From: Flavobacteriales bacterium
GTDB lineage: Bacteria > Bacteroidota > Bacteroidia > Flavobacteriales_F > PHOS-HE28
NCBI GenBank assembly: GCA_016705545.1
Contig: JADIYA010000009.1
Coordinates: 124,001 to 188,000 of the forward strand
Direction of reading: 5' to 3'
DNA: 64,000 nucleotides
In this document: piece by piece, positions 37,558 to 47,500 of the stretch
How positions within the stretch are numbered: position 1 is the stretch's first letter
How the letters are laid out: every line of letters begins with the position of its first letter
Position numbers and translations under genes: made by a program
The notes under the pieces: model-generated
Seen by the model: the letters and a program-made list of their open reading frames with translations, nothing else
The model's database searches: none
What the model was told of the DNA's origin: nothing

Positions 37558-38484
37558 GCATGGCCTCGACTAGCAGCGATGATGGCGCAAGGCTGATGCA
37601 GGCGCAGGAACCGCACCCGTATCCGCCGGACTTGATCATCAGGATCCGCATCGGAGAGCATGGCTGGACATCAGGCCCTGAGCACCAGGCCGATGGTCCA
37701 GCGGTGAAGTGGCCAGCCATCGGCGATACGATCACCCGGCCATATCGAGGTCATCGGGATCAGCGAGGCGGACACTATGGATATGGCCGGCGCAGGCGGG
37801 CCTACGGGCAAAAGGGTCAGTGCCGCTTCACCATCACGTCCTTCGACACGGGCTATTGGGCCATCCCGCCCTTCAAGCTCGAACGTGGGCGAACGAGCCG
37901 TGGAGACCGAGCCCCTCTGCGCGTCGATGGCTTCGCGGTGGAGGACACGGCCGTGCCTGCCGACATCAAGCCCATCCAGCGCCTTCCTTCAGCCTGCTGA
38001 CCTGGGCCCGGCAGCAATGGAAGTGGATCGCCGGTGCTGGGCCGCCACCTTATTGCTTGCGGGCCGCCGTCCTGTTGCCGATCCGCCGCATGCGCAAGGC
38101 GCAGGAGCCCGTGAAGGAAGCACCCATGGCCTTGCACCAGCGCGTGCTCGCTGCGCTCGATGCACTGGAGCAGGAGCGCTCTGGCAGCAAGGACAGCACA
38201 AGGCCTATCAATCGCGGCTCACCGACCTGCTGCGGGGCTACATCGAGGCGCGTTACCAGGTGCCGGCGCTGGAGCGCACCACCGATGAACTGATGCACGA
38301 GCTGCGCGTGAGGCCCCTGGAGAAACGAGCCCAAGTGCTGCTCGGCAACATGCTTCACAATGCGGACATGGTCAAGTTTGCCAAAGCGCTGCCCAGCCCG
38401 CAAGAGAACGAGCAGCTCATGGCCTCCGCGCGTCGCTTCGTGATGGCAACCGCAGAAACCGATCCCGCGCATGCGAAGGCCTGA
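37554..38484 (+). pseudogene. Bat-operon membrane protein of unknown function, frameshifted
   Basis: This gene lies where Bacteroidota place a ~300-residue protein between DUF58 and BatA. Pieces in different frames read FTITSFDTGYWAIPPFKLE and RVDGFAVEDTAVPADIKPIQ (a beta-rich N-terminal domain). The longest clean piece is the C-terminus (GQHKAYQSRLTDLLRGYIEA, then PALERTTDELMHELRVRPL and HNADMVKFAKALPSPQENEQ), typical of this family. A membrane helix should lie in between (around 38000-38090), but the frame is broken there. At least four indels are present. The function is unknown. Confidence 0.75.
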
Positions 38485-39548
38485 AGCCGATATCGCCTAC
38501 TGGATCTGGTGCACGGCAGCCGCGCTTGCCGTGGGCGCCTGCGCCTGGTTCGCCGTCAGCCGCTTCACCCTGGCGCATCCGGAATTGCTCTGGCTTGGTG
38601 CCTTGCTGCCGCTGGCCGCTGCGCTGCAAGCCTGGCGCGAGCGCAGAAGCGCGGGACTCACTCGGCTCAGCACGCTCAGCGCGCATCTTGGCAAGCGCGG
38701 CAGCTGGAAGGCCCGCGGGAAAGCGATGCCGCTGGCCCTCGGCATCGCCGGAACGGGAATGCTCATCATCGCGCTGGCCCGACCGCAAAGCCACGACACC
38801 CGGGAGGATGCACCAGGAAGGCATCGACATCGTGATTGCGATGGACATCTCCGGCAGCATGCTCGCCAAGGACCTGAAGCCCGATCGCCTCGAGGCGGCC
38901 AAGCGCACGGGCATCCGCTTCATCGATGCGCGGCCCAACGACCGCATCGGCTTGGTGGTGTACGAAGGCGAGGCCTTCACCCAATGCCCCCTCACCACCG
39001 ACCACGCCACCCTGAAGCAGCTCATGGCCGATGCACGCTCCGGCCTGATCGAAGGCGGCACCGCGGTGGGCATGGGCCTGGCCACCGCCGTGAACCGCAT
39101 GCGCGAGAGCGAGGCCGAGCAAGGTGGTGGTGCTGCTCACCGATGGCGTGAACAACACCGGGTCGGTGCAGCCGATCGACGCAGCGCACATCGCCGAGGC
39201 GCTAGGCGTGCGCGTCTATACCATCGGCGTGGGCACCCGCGGCAAGGCCCTCTCGCCCGTGGCGCGCTATCCCAATGGTCAATACAAATTCGAATACGTC
39301 GATGTGGACCTTGACGAGCCCACGATGCAGGAGATCGCCAAGCACACCGGGGGCAAGTACTTCCGGGCCACGGATGAGAAGCGGCTGCGCGAGATCACGA
39401 GGAGATCGATCAGCTCGAGCGGACCCGCATCGAAGTGGAGCAATTCACCAGCCGGAAAGAGGAATTCCACCCGTTCGCACTGCTCGGGGCGAGCCTGCTC
39501 TTCGCCGGATTCCTGATTGACCGCAGCGTGCTGCGCGGCATCGCATGA
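38471..39548 (+). pseudogene. batA: BatA: von Willebrand factor A domain membrane protein, frameshifted
   Basis: The N-terminus (MRRPEADIAYWIWCTAAALA) has two membrane helices and the ALARPQ segment typical of BatA. After a shift near 38809 the vWA domain follows: IAMDISGSMLAKDLKPDRLE (MIDAS DxSGS), LVVYEGEAFTQCPLTTD and EGGTAVGMGLATAVNRM. After a shift near 39118 it reads KVVVLLTDGVNNTGSVQP. After one near 39393 the C-terminal helix ALLGASLLFAGFLIDR leads to TGA 39546-39548. About 358 residues when repaired. BatA is anchored in the cytoplasmic membrane and probably faces the periplasm. Confidence 0.85.
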
Positions 39549-40689
39549 GCGCCCGCATCACATACCACTGGGGCATCATGGCCTGGGCCGCCATCGGCTT
39601 CGAGCTGCTGCTCACCTTGGCCGCTGCCGGTGCGTGGTGGTTCATCGCCCAGTGGGTGCCTTCCTTCCACATGGCCCGGCCGGACATGCTGCCCGCGCTG
39701 CTGGCTGGACCTGTGGCGCTGCTCATCTTCATCGCCAACACCGCCTGGCGCGACCGTGCGCTGCGCCGCTTCGCCCAGAGCGGCACCCTTGCCCGCATGA
39801 TGCCCGGCGTGAGCGCCGCTCGAAACCTAGGTCGGTACCTGTTGTTGCGCACGGGCATCGGCCTCGCTGGCATCGCGCTGCTTGCCCCGCAGCTCGGCTC
39901 CCGCCCCGAAACCGTCAAGGGCAAGGGCATCGACCTGATGCTCTGCGTGGACGTGAGCAATAGCATGGAATGCGAGGACCTCCGTCCTAGCCGCATGATG
40001 GCCACGCGGCGCGCCATGCTCCAGCTCATCGATCGCTTGAAGGGAGACCGCCTCGGCATCGTGGTCTTCGCTGGCGATGCTTGCGTGCAATTGCCGCTCA
40101 CCACCGACCGTAGCGCAGCCAAGCTCTTCATCCGCACCATCGGCACGCACTCCGTTGCCAACCAGGGCACGGCCATCGGCGCCGCCATCGACTTGGCGCT
40201 GCAGGCGTTCAGGAAGAGAGTCCGGCCGGCAAGGCCATCATCGTGATCAGCGATGGCGAGAACCACGAGGACGATGCGCCGCTGGCCGCTGAGCAAGCAG
40301 CTGCAGCCGGGATCGTCGTTCATGCCATCGGCATCGGCACCCCGCAAGGCGCACCCATCCCCGTGAAGAAAGGCGGCCAGAACCTCGGCTTCCGAAAGGA
40401 CCGCAACGGCAGCACCGTGGTGACGCGGCTGAACGAGCCACTGCTCAGGCGCATCGCCTCTGCGGGCAATGGCACCTATGTGCGCTCCTCCAACAGCAAC
40501 ATGGGAATCGTGGAACTCGTGGAGCAACTCAAGCAGATGGAACAGGCCGAGGTGGGAAGCATGCGCTACACCGCCTACGACGATCAGTACCAATGGCCCT
40601 TGGGTGCGGCGCTGGCCTGCTTCGCCCTGTACCTGCTCGTTGGAGAACGGAGAAACCCGCGCGCGGTGTGGCGCGCATCCTTGCCATGA
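39545..40689 (+). CDS. batB: BatB: von Willebrand factor A domain membrane protein (one frameshift)
   Basis: The protein has two N-terminal helices (about residues 15-40 and 55-70), a third near residue 100, and a vWA domain with the MIDAS residues CVDVSNSMECEDL, VVFAGDACVQLPLTTDRSAA and, after a shift, AIIVISDGENHEDD. A C-terminal helix (PLGAALACFALYLLVGE) follows. One missing G near 40214 (AFRK-ESPAGKA) breaks the frame; repair gives 381 residues. BatA and BatB overlap by 4 nt and likely form a complex (inference from conserved pairing). Confidence 0.87.
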
Positions 40690-41488
40690 AACGCATCCTC
40701 CCTCCTGCCCTGCTCCTGTTCGCCGCCTGCTCCACGCCGGAGGAGCGCATGGCCGAGCGCGCGCTCCGGCTCGGCGCCTCCGCATACGACGCCGGTGAAT
40801 TCCTGCTCGCGGACAGCCTCTTCACCAGTGCGCCCTTCGATGCGCGCGCGCTCTTCAATAGCGGCAACAGCGCCTTCCGTATGGCCCGATGGGGAGATGC
40901 CATTGAGCGCTACCGAGCTGCACAGCACCTCGACAGCGCTGCCGAGCACCACGCCAGCGTCCTCTACAACCTCGGCGCTGCGCACCTGGCCGATGCCCGC
41001 GACGCCGACTCCACCATCGTGCGCCTGAACCGCGACCTGGGCGCATTGCGGATCGAGGGCAGCGATATCGCGCAGGATGTGAGCACCTTCGTGCTCCGCG
41101 ACAGCCTGCGCCGCGACCTCATGAAGCTCGAGCGCTCCATCGACTCTTCCTACGCCGCCGCCGTAAGCTGGAACAAGGCCGCGTTGCGCCTCGCCCCTGC
41201 GGACGACGATGCCCGCCGGAACCTGGTGCTGGCGCAGCGTGCATTCGATGCCCGCAGGCGTGCCCGCGAAGCGCAGGACCAGCGCAACAAGGACAAGGAT
41301 GCGAACAAGGAACTGGGAGTGCGCGCGCTGGCGATCATGCAGCAGCCGACTCGCTCGTGGAGCAATACCGATTCAACAAGGCCTTGGAGCTCATGCAGCA
41401 GGGCCTTCGCGAGGACCCCAGCCTGAAGCAGAAGGAAGAATACATGAAGAAGCTGGAGACCGTGACCAACGCCGCGAAAGCCTCATGA
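40686..41488 (+). CDS. BatC-like TPR lipoprotein (one frameshift)
   Basis: It starts at the ATG in the overlap with the batB stop and has a lipobox (LLLFAACS, Cys15). Tetratricopeptide-like helices follow (residues 30-120: ALFNSGNSAFRMARWGDAIE; SVLYNLGAAHLADARD) and then a second helical region with a Lys/Arg/Glu-rich linker (ARREAQDQ). A missing base near 41346 shifts the frame; the repaired C-terminus SLVEQYRFNKALELMQQGLR with TVTNAAKAS ends at 41488. About 267 residues. It should be a periplasmic or inner-membrane-anchored scaffold of the Bat complex. Confidence 0.8.
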
Positions 41489-41973
41489 GCATCCGGAACC
41501 ACATCGCCACTGCTGGGCTCGTCCTTTGCGCTCTTGCCGCCAAGGCACAGTCAGACACCATGGGCGCGCGATCCGCCGATGCCTACTTCAATCGCGCATC
41601 GCGCCAATATGTAAAAGAAGACAAGAGCAGCGCCATGCGCGTGCTCGATGAAGGCTTGCGCGCGCACCCCGGCGATGCGAAGCTGCTGAAGCTCGCTGAA
41701 CAGCTCCTGAAAGAAGAGCAGCAGCAGAATCAAGCCCAGCAGCAGCAACAACAGAAGCAGGAACAGCAACAAGAACAGGGGCAGGAGCAACAGCAGGCCA
41801 AGGAGCAAGATCAGCAGCAGGACCAGGAACGGGAACAGAATAGCGGCGGCATGGATAAGCGCGATGCGGAACGGATGCTCGACGAACTGAACAGGGGAAG
41901 AGCAGGATGTGCAGGAGCGCGTGCGGGCGCGCAGCATGCCGGCCGCAAGGCGCGAATCGAAAAGGACTGGTGA
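41485..41973 (+). CDS. batC: BatC-type TPR protein with a glutamine-rich tail (two compensating indels)
   Basis: The 162-residue product has a signal peptide (ATAGLVLCALAAKAQ), one TPR unit (YFNRASRQYVKEDKSSAMRV), and a long Gln/Glu-rich low-complexity stretch (41713-41841). The ending RIEKDW is typical of BatC. Between 41890 and 41945 the frame is shifted: the sequence RGRAGCAGARAGAQHAG should read EEQDVQERVRARSMPA, as a second frame shows. Two opposite indels restore the frame. Protein-protein contacts with BatA/BatB are the likely role (inference). Confidence 0.78.
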   Translation: MSIRNHIATAGLVLCALAAKAQSDTMGARSADAYFNRASRQYVKEDKSSAMRVLDEGLRAHPGDAKLLKLAEQLLKEEQQQNQAQQQQQQKQEQQQEQGQEQQQAKEQDQQQDQEREQNSGGMDKRDAERMLDELNRGRAGCAGARAGAQHAGRKARIEKDW

Positions 41974-43721
41974 TGATGAAACCGCTGCGCACACTCGTAA
42001 CAATCCTGATCGCGGTCATTGCGGCACCGCTCGCACTCGCTCAGGAGATCACCTTCACCGCACAGGTGGACCGCAACCAGATCGCGGCCGGTGAGCACGT
42101 GAAGCTCACCATCACGCTCACCAACGCCCAGGAACGGTTCGAGGCGCCTGACCTCGGCGGCTTGGTGATCGTGCAAGGGCCTTTCGAGAGCAGCAGCTAC
42201 AACTTCATCAACGGACGCTCCAGCAGCAACGTCAGCCGCACCTGGGTGCTCACCGCCACACGCCCGGGCCGCTACGTGATCGGCCCCGCGAAATCGCGCG
42301 TAGGCAAAGGCATGGTGGAGACCGATCCGATCACCATTGAGGTGACCAAGGGAAGCGCGGCGCCGCAGGAGCCCGCCGTGGCCCAGGGCCAGCATCGCGA
42401 CCCGAACCTCTTCATCGCACTGAGCCTGAGCAAGAGCAAGGCGTACGTCGGCGAGCAAGTAGTGGCCACTTATCAGCTCTACAACCGTTACTCCGGGCTC
42501 GAAGCGCCGCAGATGGACCCGCCGAAACTCAACGGCTTCTGGAGCGAGGAGCTCGACACCCAAGGCGCGCGCTGGGAGGAGCGAATGGTGAATGGACTCG
42601 GCTACCGCGTGATCACCATCAAGCAGCAGTTGCTGATCCCGCAACGCGCGGGCACCCTGCGCATCGACCCCATGGGGCTCACTTGCATCGTGGGCCGAAG
42701 CTTCTTCAATCCGGGCCGCACCATCGATGTGAAGAGCAACGCCGTGGAACTCACTGCCCTTCCCCTGCCGGCCAACGCACCGGCTGGATTCAACGGTGCC
42801 GTGGGCGAGCTGGAACTCGCAGTGAAGGCCGACCGAACGGAAGTGAGCGTGGACGATGCGATCGAGGTGGAGGTGCGTCTCAGCGGCCGCGCCAACCTCA
42901 AGCTGATCGAGGCGCCGAAGCTCCAGTTCCCTTCGGACTTTGAAGTGTATGAGCCGCGCGTAACGGACCGCATCTCGCTGAGCACGGGCGGCATGAGCGG
43001 CTCACGCGGATTCCAGTACACCGTGATCCCGCGCCACGATGGATCCTTCGATCTCGGCTCCGTCAACATGAGCTACTTCGACCCGAAAGCCGGCGCGTAC
43101 AAGACCCTCAACAGCGCACCGCTCAGCATCGTGGTAACACCGGGCGATGGGAAGGCCGGGAGCCCCATGGCCAATCGCGTGCAGCGCTCTGAAGTGGCCA
43201 CGCTCGACAGCGACATCCGCTATATCCGAACCGGCGACCTTGAATTGCGCGAGAAGGACCGCTTCCTCTTCGGCTCATGGCCATGGGCTGCGGGCATGAG
43301 CGCTCCTCCCTTCGCCTATGCGCTGCTGCTGGTCTGGCACAGGAAGCGGCAACGCGAACGCGCGGACGCTACAGGCATGCGCCGGCGCGCTGCAGAGAAG
43401 CTCGCTCGTAAGCGCTTGCGCGAAGCCGAGGCCGCGATCAAGAGCAATGACCGGACGGCCTTCCATGGCGCGCTCTCCAAAGCGCTGCATGGCTACCTGG
43501 GTGACAAGTTGGGCCTTGGCCTTGCCGAAGCCAATGCTGTGCGCATCGCTGATCGGCTGCAACCGCATGCCGATGCACCCGCTATCGCCGCCGACGCCGT
43601 GCGCATCATCGCGGCGTGTGACATGGCCCGTTTCGCTCCGGTGGACGCGACACCGCAACAAGCACTGTACGACGACGCACTCCAACTCATCCAGCGCATC
43701 GAGCGCGCCGCTCACGCATGA
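41973..43721 (+). CDS. batD: BatD: Bat-operon membrane protein with beta-sandwich domains
   Basis: The 582-residue protein has a signal peptide (MKPLRTLVTILIAVIAAPLALAQ without the last residues) and a BatD beta-rich ectodomain (residues 30-420; VDRNQIAAGEHVKLTITLTN, ELEVRLSGR-like repeats). A transmembrane helix follows (about residues 438-456), then a cytoplasmic alpha-helical tail (AAEKLARKRLREAEAAIKS). It starts in a TGATG overlap with batC and is the first gene after the damaged region to be intact. In Bacteroidota it always closes the bat operon with BatE. Confidence 0.9.
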   Translation: MMKPLRTLVTILIAVIAAPLALAQEITFTAQVDRNQIAAGEHVKLTITLTNAQERFEAPDLGGLVIVQGPFESSSYNFINGRSSSNVSRTWVLTATRPGRYVIGPAKSRVGKGMVETDPITIEVTKGSAAPQEPAVAQGQHRDPNLFIALSLSKSKAYVGEQVVATYQLYNRYSGLEAPQMDPPKLNGFWSEELDTQGARWEERMVNGLGYRVITIKQQLLIPQRAGTLRIDPMGLTCIVGRSFFNPGRTIDVKSNAVELTALPLPANAPAGFNGAVGELELAVKADRTEVSVDDAIEVEVRLSGRANLKLIEAPKLQFPSDFEVYEPRVTDRISLSTGGMSGSRGFQYTVIPRHDGSFDLGSVNMSYFDPKAGAYKTLNSAPLSIVVTPGDGKAGSPMANRVQRSEVATLDSDIRYIRTGDLELREKDRFLFGSWPWAAGMSAPPFAYALLLVWHRKRQRERADATGMRRRAAEKLARKRLREAEAAIKSNDRTAFHGALSKALHGYLGDKLGLGLAEANAVRIADRLQPHADAPAIAADAVRIIAACDMARFAPVDATPQQALYDDALQLIQRIERAAHA

Positions 43722-44473
43722 CCCGTGCACTGCCCCTCATCTGCGCCTGTGCCATGGCCCTACAGGCCTCCGCGCTCACGAAGACTGAAGCTGATTCGCT
43801 CGTGGCGATCGGACAACGCGCCTACGCCGAAGGCCGCTACCAGGAAGCGCTCTCCGCCTTCGACAGCACCGCCATCGGATTCCGATCCGCAGGCCTTTGC
43901 CTTGCATTGGGCAACTCGCACTACAAGCTCGGTGATGCGGCGCGCGCCATCCTTTGGTACGAGCGCGGATTGCGCCTCGCGCCCAACGATGGCGACCTGC
44001 AGGTGAACCTCGACCTGGCCAGTGAGCAGATCCGCGATCGCATTGCACAGAGCAGCACCACGGGGCTCGGAAAGACCTGGAGCATGCTACGCGGCAACAA
44101 CCCCGATGCCTGGGCGCGCCATGCGCTCTTCGCGTGCCTGCTGCTCTTCATCGCGCTCGCCAGCGCACGGCTCACGCAAGGCCTCAAGCGGCAAGCCGCC
44201 CTCGCTCTTAGCGCCTTGGCGTTCATCGCCGTTGTTGCGTGCGTGACCATTGCTTGGTCAAGCCACCGGGAGGTCCGCTCCATGGGCGAGGCGATCATCA
44301 TGGTAGCCAAAGTGGAGGCGCTTTCGGAGCCACGCAACGGCGCGAAGCCGCTCTTCGTGCTGCACCGCGGAGCGAAAGTGTCTGTTGCGCCCGATGCCGA
44401 AGGCTGGTGCGCGGTGAACCTGCCGAATGGCGCAACGGGCTGGGTGCTCACCACATCGCTCGAGCGCATCTGA
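43718..44473 (+). CDS. batE: BatE: TPR and SH3-like domain membrane protein
   Basis: The 251-residue protein has an N-terminal signal (CACAMALQASALT). Two TPR-like units follow (residues 22-90; AYAEGRYQEALSAFDS, AGLCLALGNSHYKLGDAARA), then two membrane helices (about 136-152 and 162-180), and a C-terminal bacterial SH3 domain (about 195-250; VAKVEALSEPRNG, GWCAVNLPNGATGWVLTTSL). This is the BatE layout. The start overlaps the batD stop by 4 nt. The operon ends here: the following gene is convergent. Confidence 0.88.
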   Translation: MTRALPLICACAMALQASALTKTEADSLVAIGQRAYAEGRYQEALSAFDSTAIGFRSAGLCLALGNSHYKLGDAARAILWYERGLRLAPNDGDLQVNLDLASEQIRDRIAQSSTTGLGKTWSMLRGNNPDAWARHALFACLLLFIALASARLTQGLKRQAALALSALAFIAVVACVTIAWSSHREVRSMGEAIIMVAKVEALSEPRNGAKPLFVLHRGAKVSVAPDAEGWCAVNLPNGATGWVLTTSLERI

Positions 44474-44529
44474 CGCCTGCTCGGAACCGCTACGAACTCT
44501 TCCGCGCGATCAGCTATGGGTGCTGACGG

Positions 44530-47500
44530 CTACTCGAGGATCACTTTGCCTCGCACCGCGCGATCACCGTTCACCGCTTCGTAGAAGTACATGCCCGCAG
44601 CGCGCCCACTGGCGTCCCACGGCAGTTGCAGCATGCCGCTCTCCGGTGCCTCCCCGAGATAGAGGCCGTGCACCAGCGCCCCGCTCAAATCGAATACGCG
44701 CACTTCGAGCGGGGCAGCGGGGTCCAAGCCAGTGATGCTGATGGTAGTGGCGCCCATGGCCGGGTTCGGGAAGGCTGTCGCTCGCAATTCATCGGCAAGC
44801 GCATCGGAGCCATCACCAGCCTCCGGTGCGATGGCCGCCATGCCCGGGCAGGAGAGCACGCCACTGTTCATGGTGCCGCCCTGATACCCGGAATTGATGT
44901 TGCGCACGATCGTGTTCACCGTGTTGAAAGTGTACGTCGTCACGCAGCCGCCGAGGGTCTGGTCCGCGAGGTCCGCCACCTGCTGAACGGTCCACCCGGC
45001 GAAAGTGCCTTGTGCGACCACCATATTCTTGAGCAGCACGGTGGCCGGGCTGAATGAGGCATTCACCTCATCGAAGCGGATGTTGAGCTTCAGCGCAGTG
45101 AGGTTGCCGAGGAAGGCATTGTTAATGGCCCCTGCAGGATTCACCGTGGTGCCCGTGGGCAGTAGAGCGAAATCTCCATAGAGCGGAAGGGCGGCAGCCA
45201 CGGCTTGTGATGTAGTGAAGCGCACGAGCCTCTGTCCGCACCCGATCGTGAGGTAATTCGGCGCTGGGAACGCACCGGCGAAATTGGCATGCAAGTATGC
45301 CACTGAGGCTGAGGTGGTACTGACGGACCCCCAAGTGTTCTGCGTCTCCGTGCGGATCCCCACGCAGCTCCCACCAGCCAATGTGATCGTTGAAGAGCAT
45401 GAGGCGGAGCAGCCATTGGCACCTGTAACGGTTGAGGTGTAAGTGCCCGAGGCAGCAACCGTTGCCGTAGCGGAGGCCTGCACGGGTGAGGTGTTCCACG
45501 AGTAGGTGTAAGGTGATTGCCCTCCGGTCGCAGCTACGCTTACCGTGCTGGTTCCTGCGTTCGCCGAGCAACTCACCACCGGTGCGGCTTTCACCGTGAC
45601 CGTGGTGGCCGCTGATGTCGCGCTGCACCCGCCGTTCGCCACTACAACCGTGTAGGCACCGGAAAGCGTGGCCGTGTAGCTGCTGGCCGTGGCACCGCTG
45701 ATCGTCGTGCCATCGCGCCGCCATTGGTAGGTGAGTCCCGTGCCCGCATTCGCGCTGAGCAGCACATTCCCGCCCGCACAGAAACTCGTGATCCCGCCCG
45801 CAGTGATCGTTGCGGTAGGTGCCGTGCTTACGGTAACCGTGGTAGCCGCACTCGTTGAACTGCAAGCCCCGCTGGTGACCAACACGGTATAGCTCCCCGC
45901 CGTTGAGGCCGTGTAGCTGCTCGTGGTCGCTCCGCTGAGGTTCGTGCCATTCCGGCGCCATTGATAGGTGTAACCCGTGCCGGCCGTGGCGCTGAGCACC
46001 ACATTGCCTCCCGTGCAGAAACTCGTGGCGCCACCGGCCGTGATGCTTGCGGTGGGTGCAGCGTTCACCGTGACCGATGTGGCAGCGCTCGTTGTGCTGC
46101 AACCGCCGCTGGTCACCACCAGCGTATAACTGCCATTGGTCGTGGCGGTATAGGTGATTGCTGTAGCGCCACTGATATTGATGCCGTTCTTGCGCCACTG
46201 GTAAGTGAGGCCCGTGCCTGTGTTCGCATTCAGCACAACGCTTCCACCATTGCAGAACGTGGTTGCTCCACCGGCCGTGATCGTAGCCGAAGGCGCTGCG
46301 CTCACGGTCACCTGAGTGGCCGCGCTCGTGGTAGTGCATCCACCGCTGGTCACACGCACCGTATAGCTGCCGGTAGCGGCAGCCGTGTAGCTGCTGGCCG
46401 TGGCCCCGCTGATGTTGGTGCCGTTGTTCCGCCATTGGTAGGTATAGCCCGTGCCAGTTGCAGCGGTGAGCACCACATTGCCCCCGGTGCAGAAGCTCGT
46501 GGGACCGCTAGCCGTGACACTGACTGTAGGCGATGCATTCACCGCGACCGTGGCAGCCGCACTGGTGGTGGTGCATCCGCCATTCGTGACCACCACCGTG
46601 TAACTACCGGCCGTGGTGGCCGTGTAGCTGCTGGCTGTTGCACCACTGATGCTGGCACCATTGACCCTCCACTGATAGGTGAGCCCCGATCCCGTGTTCG
46701 CGCTCAGCACCACGCTTCCGCCATTGCAGAACGTGGTTGCTCCACCGGCGATGATCGTTGCCGAAGGCGCGGCGCTCACGATCACGGTCGTGGCCGCGCT
46801 CGTTGTGCTGCAGCCGTTGCCGGTCACCACCACCGTGTAGCTTCCAGAGGCAGTAGCAGAGTAGGTATTGGAGGTGGCGCCGCTGATGTTGGTGCCGTTG
46901 TTCCGCCATTGGTAGGCATAGCCAGTTCCAGTCGCAGCGGTGAGCAACACATTGCCCCCGGTGCAGAAACTCGTTGCACCGCTGGCCGTGACGCTGGCCG
47001 TGGGCGCCGCATTCACGGTGACCGATGTGGCCGCGCTCGTGGTGCTGCAGCCGCCGCTAGTGACCACAACGGTGTAGCTGCCTGCGGTGGTGGCTGTGTA
47101 GCTGCTCGTGGTGGCCCCGCTGATGTTGATGCCGTTCTTGCGCCACAGATGCGCTAGGCCTGTGCCCGTATTCGCGCTCAGCGTCACGCTTCCGCCATTG
47201 CAGAAAGTGGTGGCTCCGCCGGCGGAGATCGTTGCCGACGGCGCTGCGCTCACGGTCACGGTCGTGGCTGGGCTCGTGCTGCTGCATCCGCCGCTCGTGA
47301 CCACTACCGTGTAGCTGCCGCTGGCTGTTGCCGTGTAACTGCTCGACGTGGCGCCGCTGATGCTGGTGCCGTTCTTCCGCCATTGGTAGGTGTAGCCCGT
47401 GCCGGTTGCGGCGCTGAGCACCACACTGCCGCCCGTGCAGAAGCTCGTTGCGCCGCCAGCCGAGATGCTGGCTGTTGGGGTTGATGGCGTGCCTACGCAC

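Noticed and set aside
45961..47157. Plus-strand open frame of 398 codons opposite the Ig-like repeats
   Set aside because: It is a mirror of the repeat units, with periodic Gly/Arg/His content but no domain, and the repeat-bearing minus strand has a clear protein.
45586..47481. Tandem repeats as a CRISPR array
   Set aside because: The unit is 237 bp, contiguous without spacers and coding throughout; no cas genes are near.
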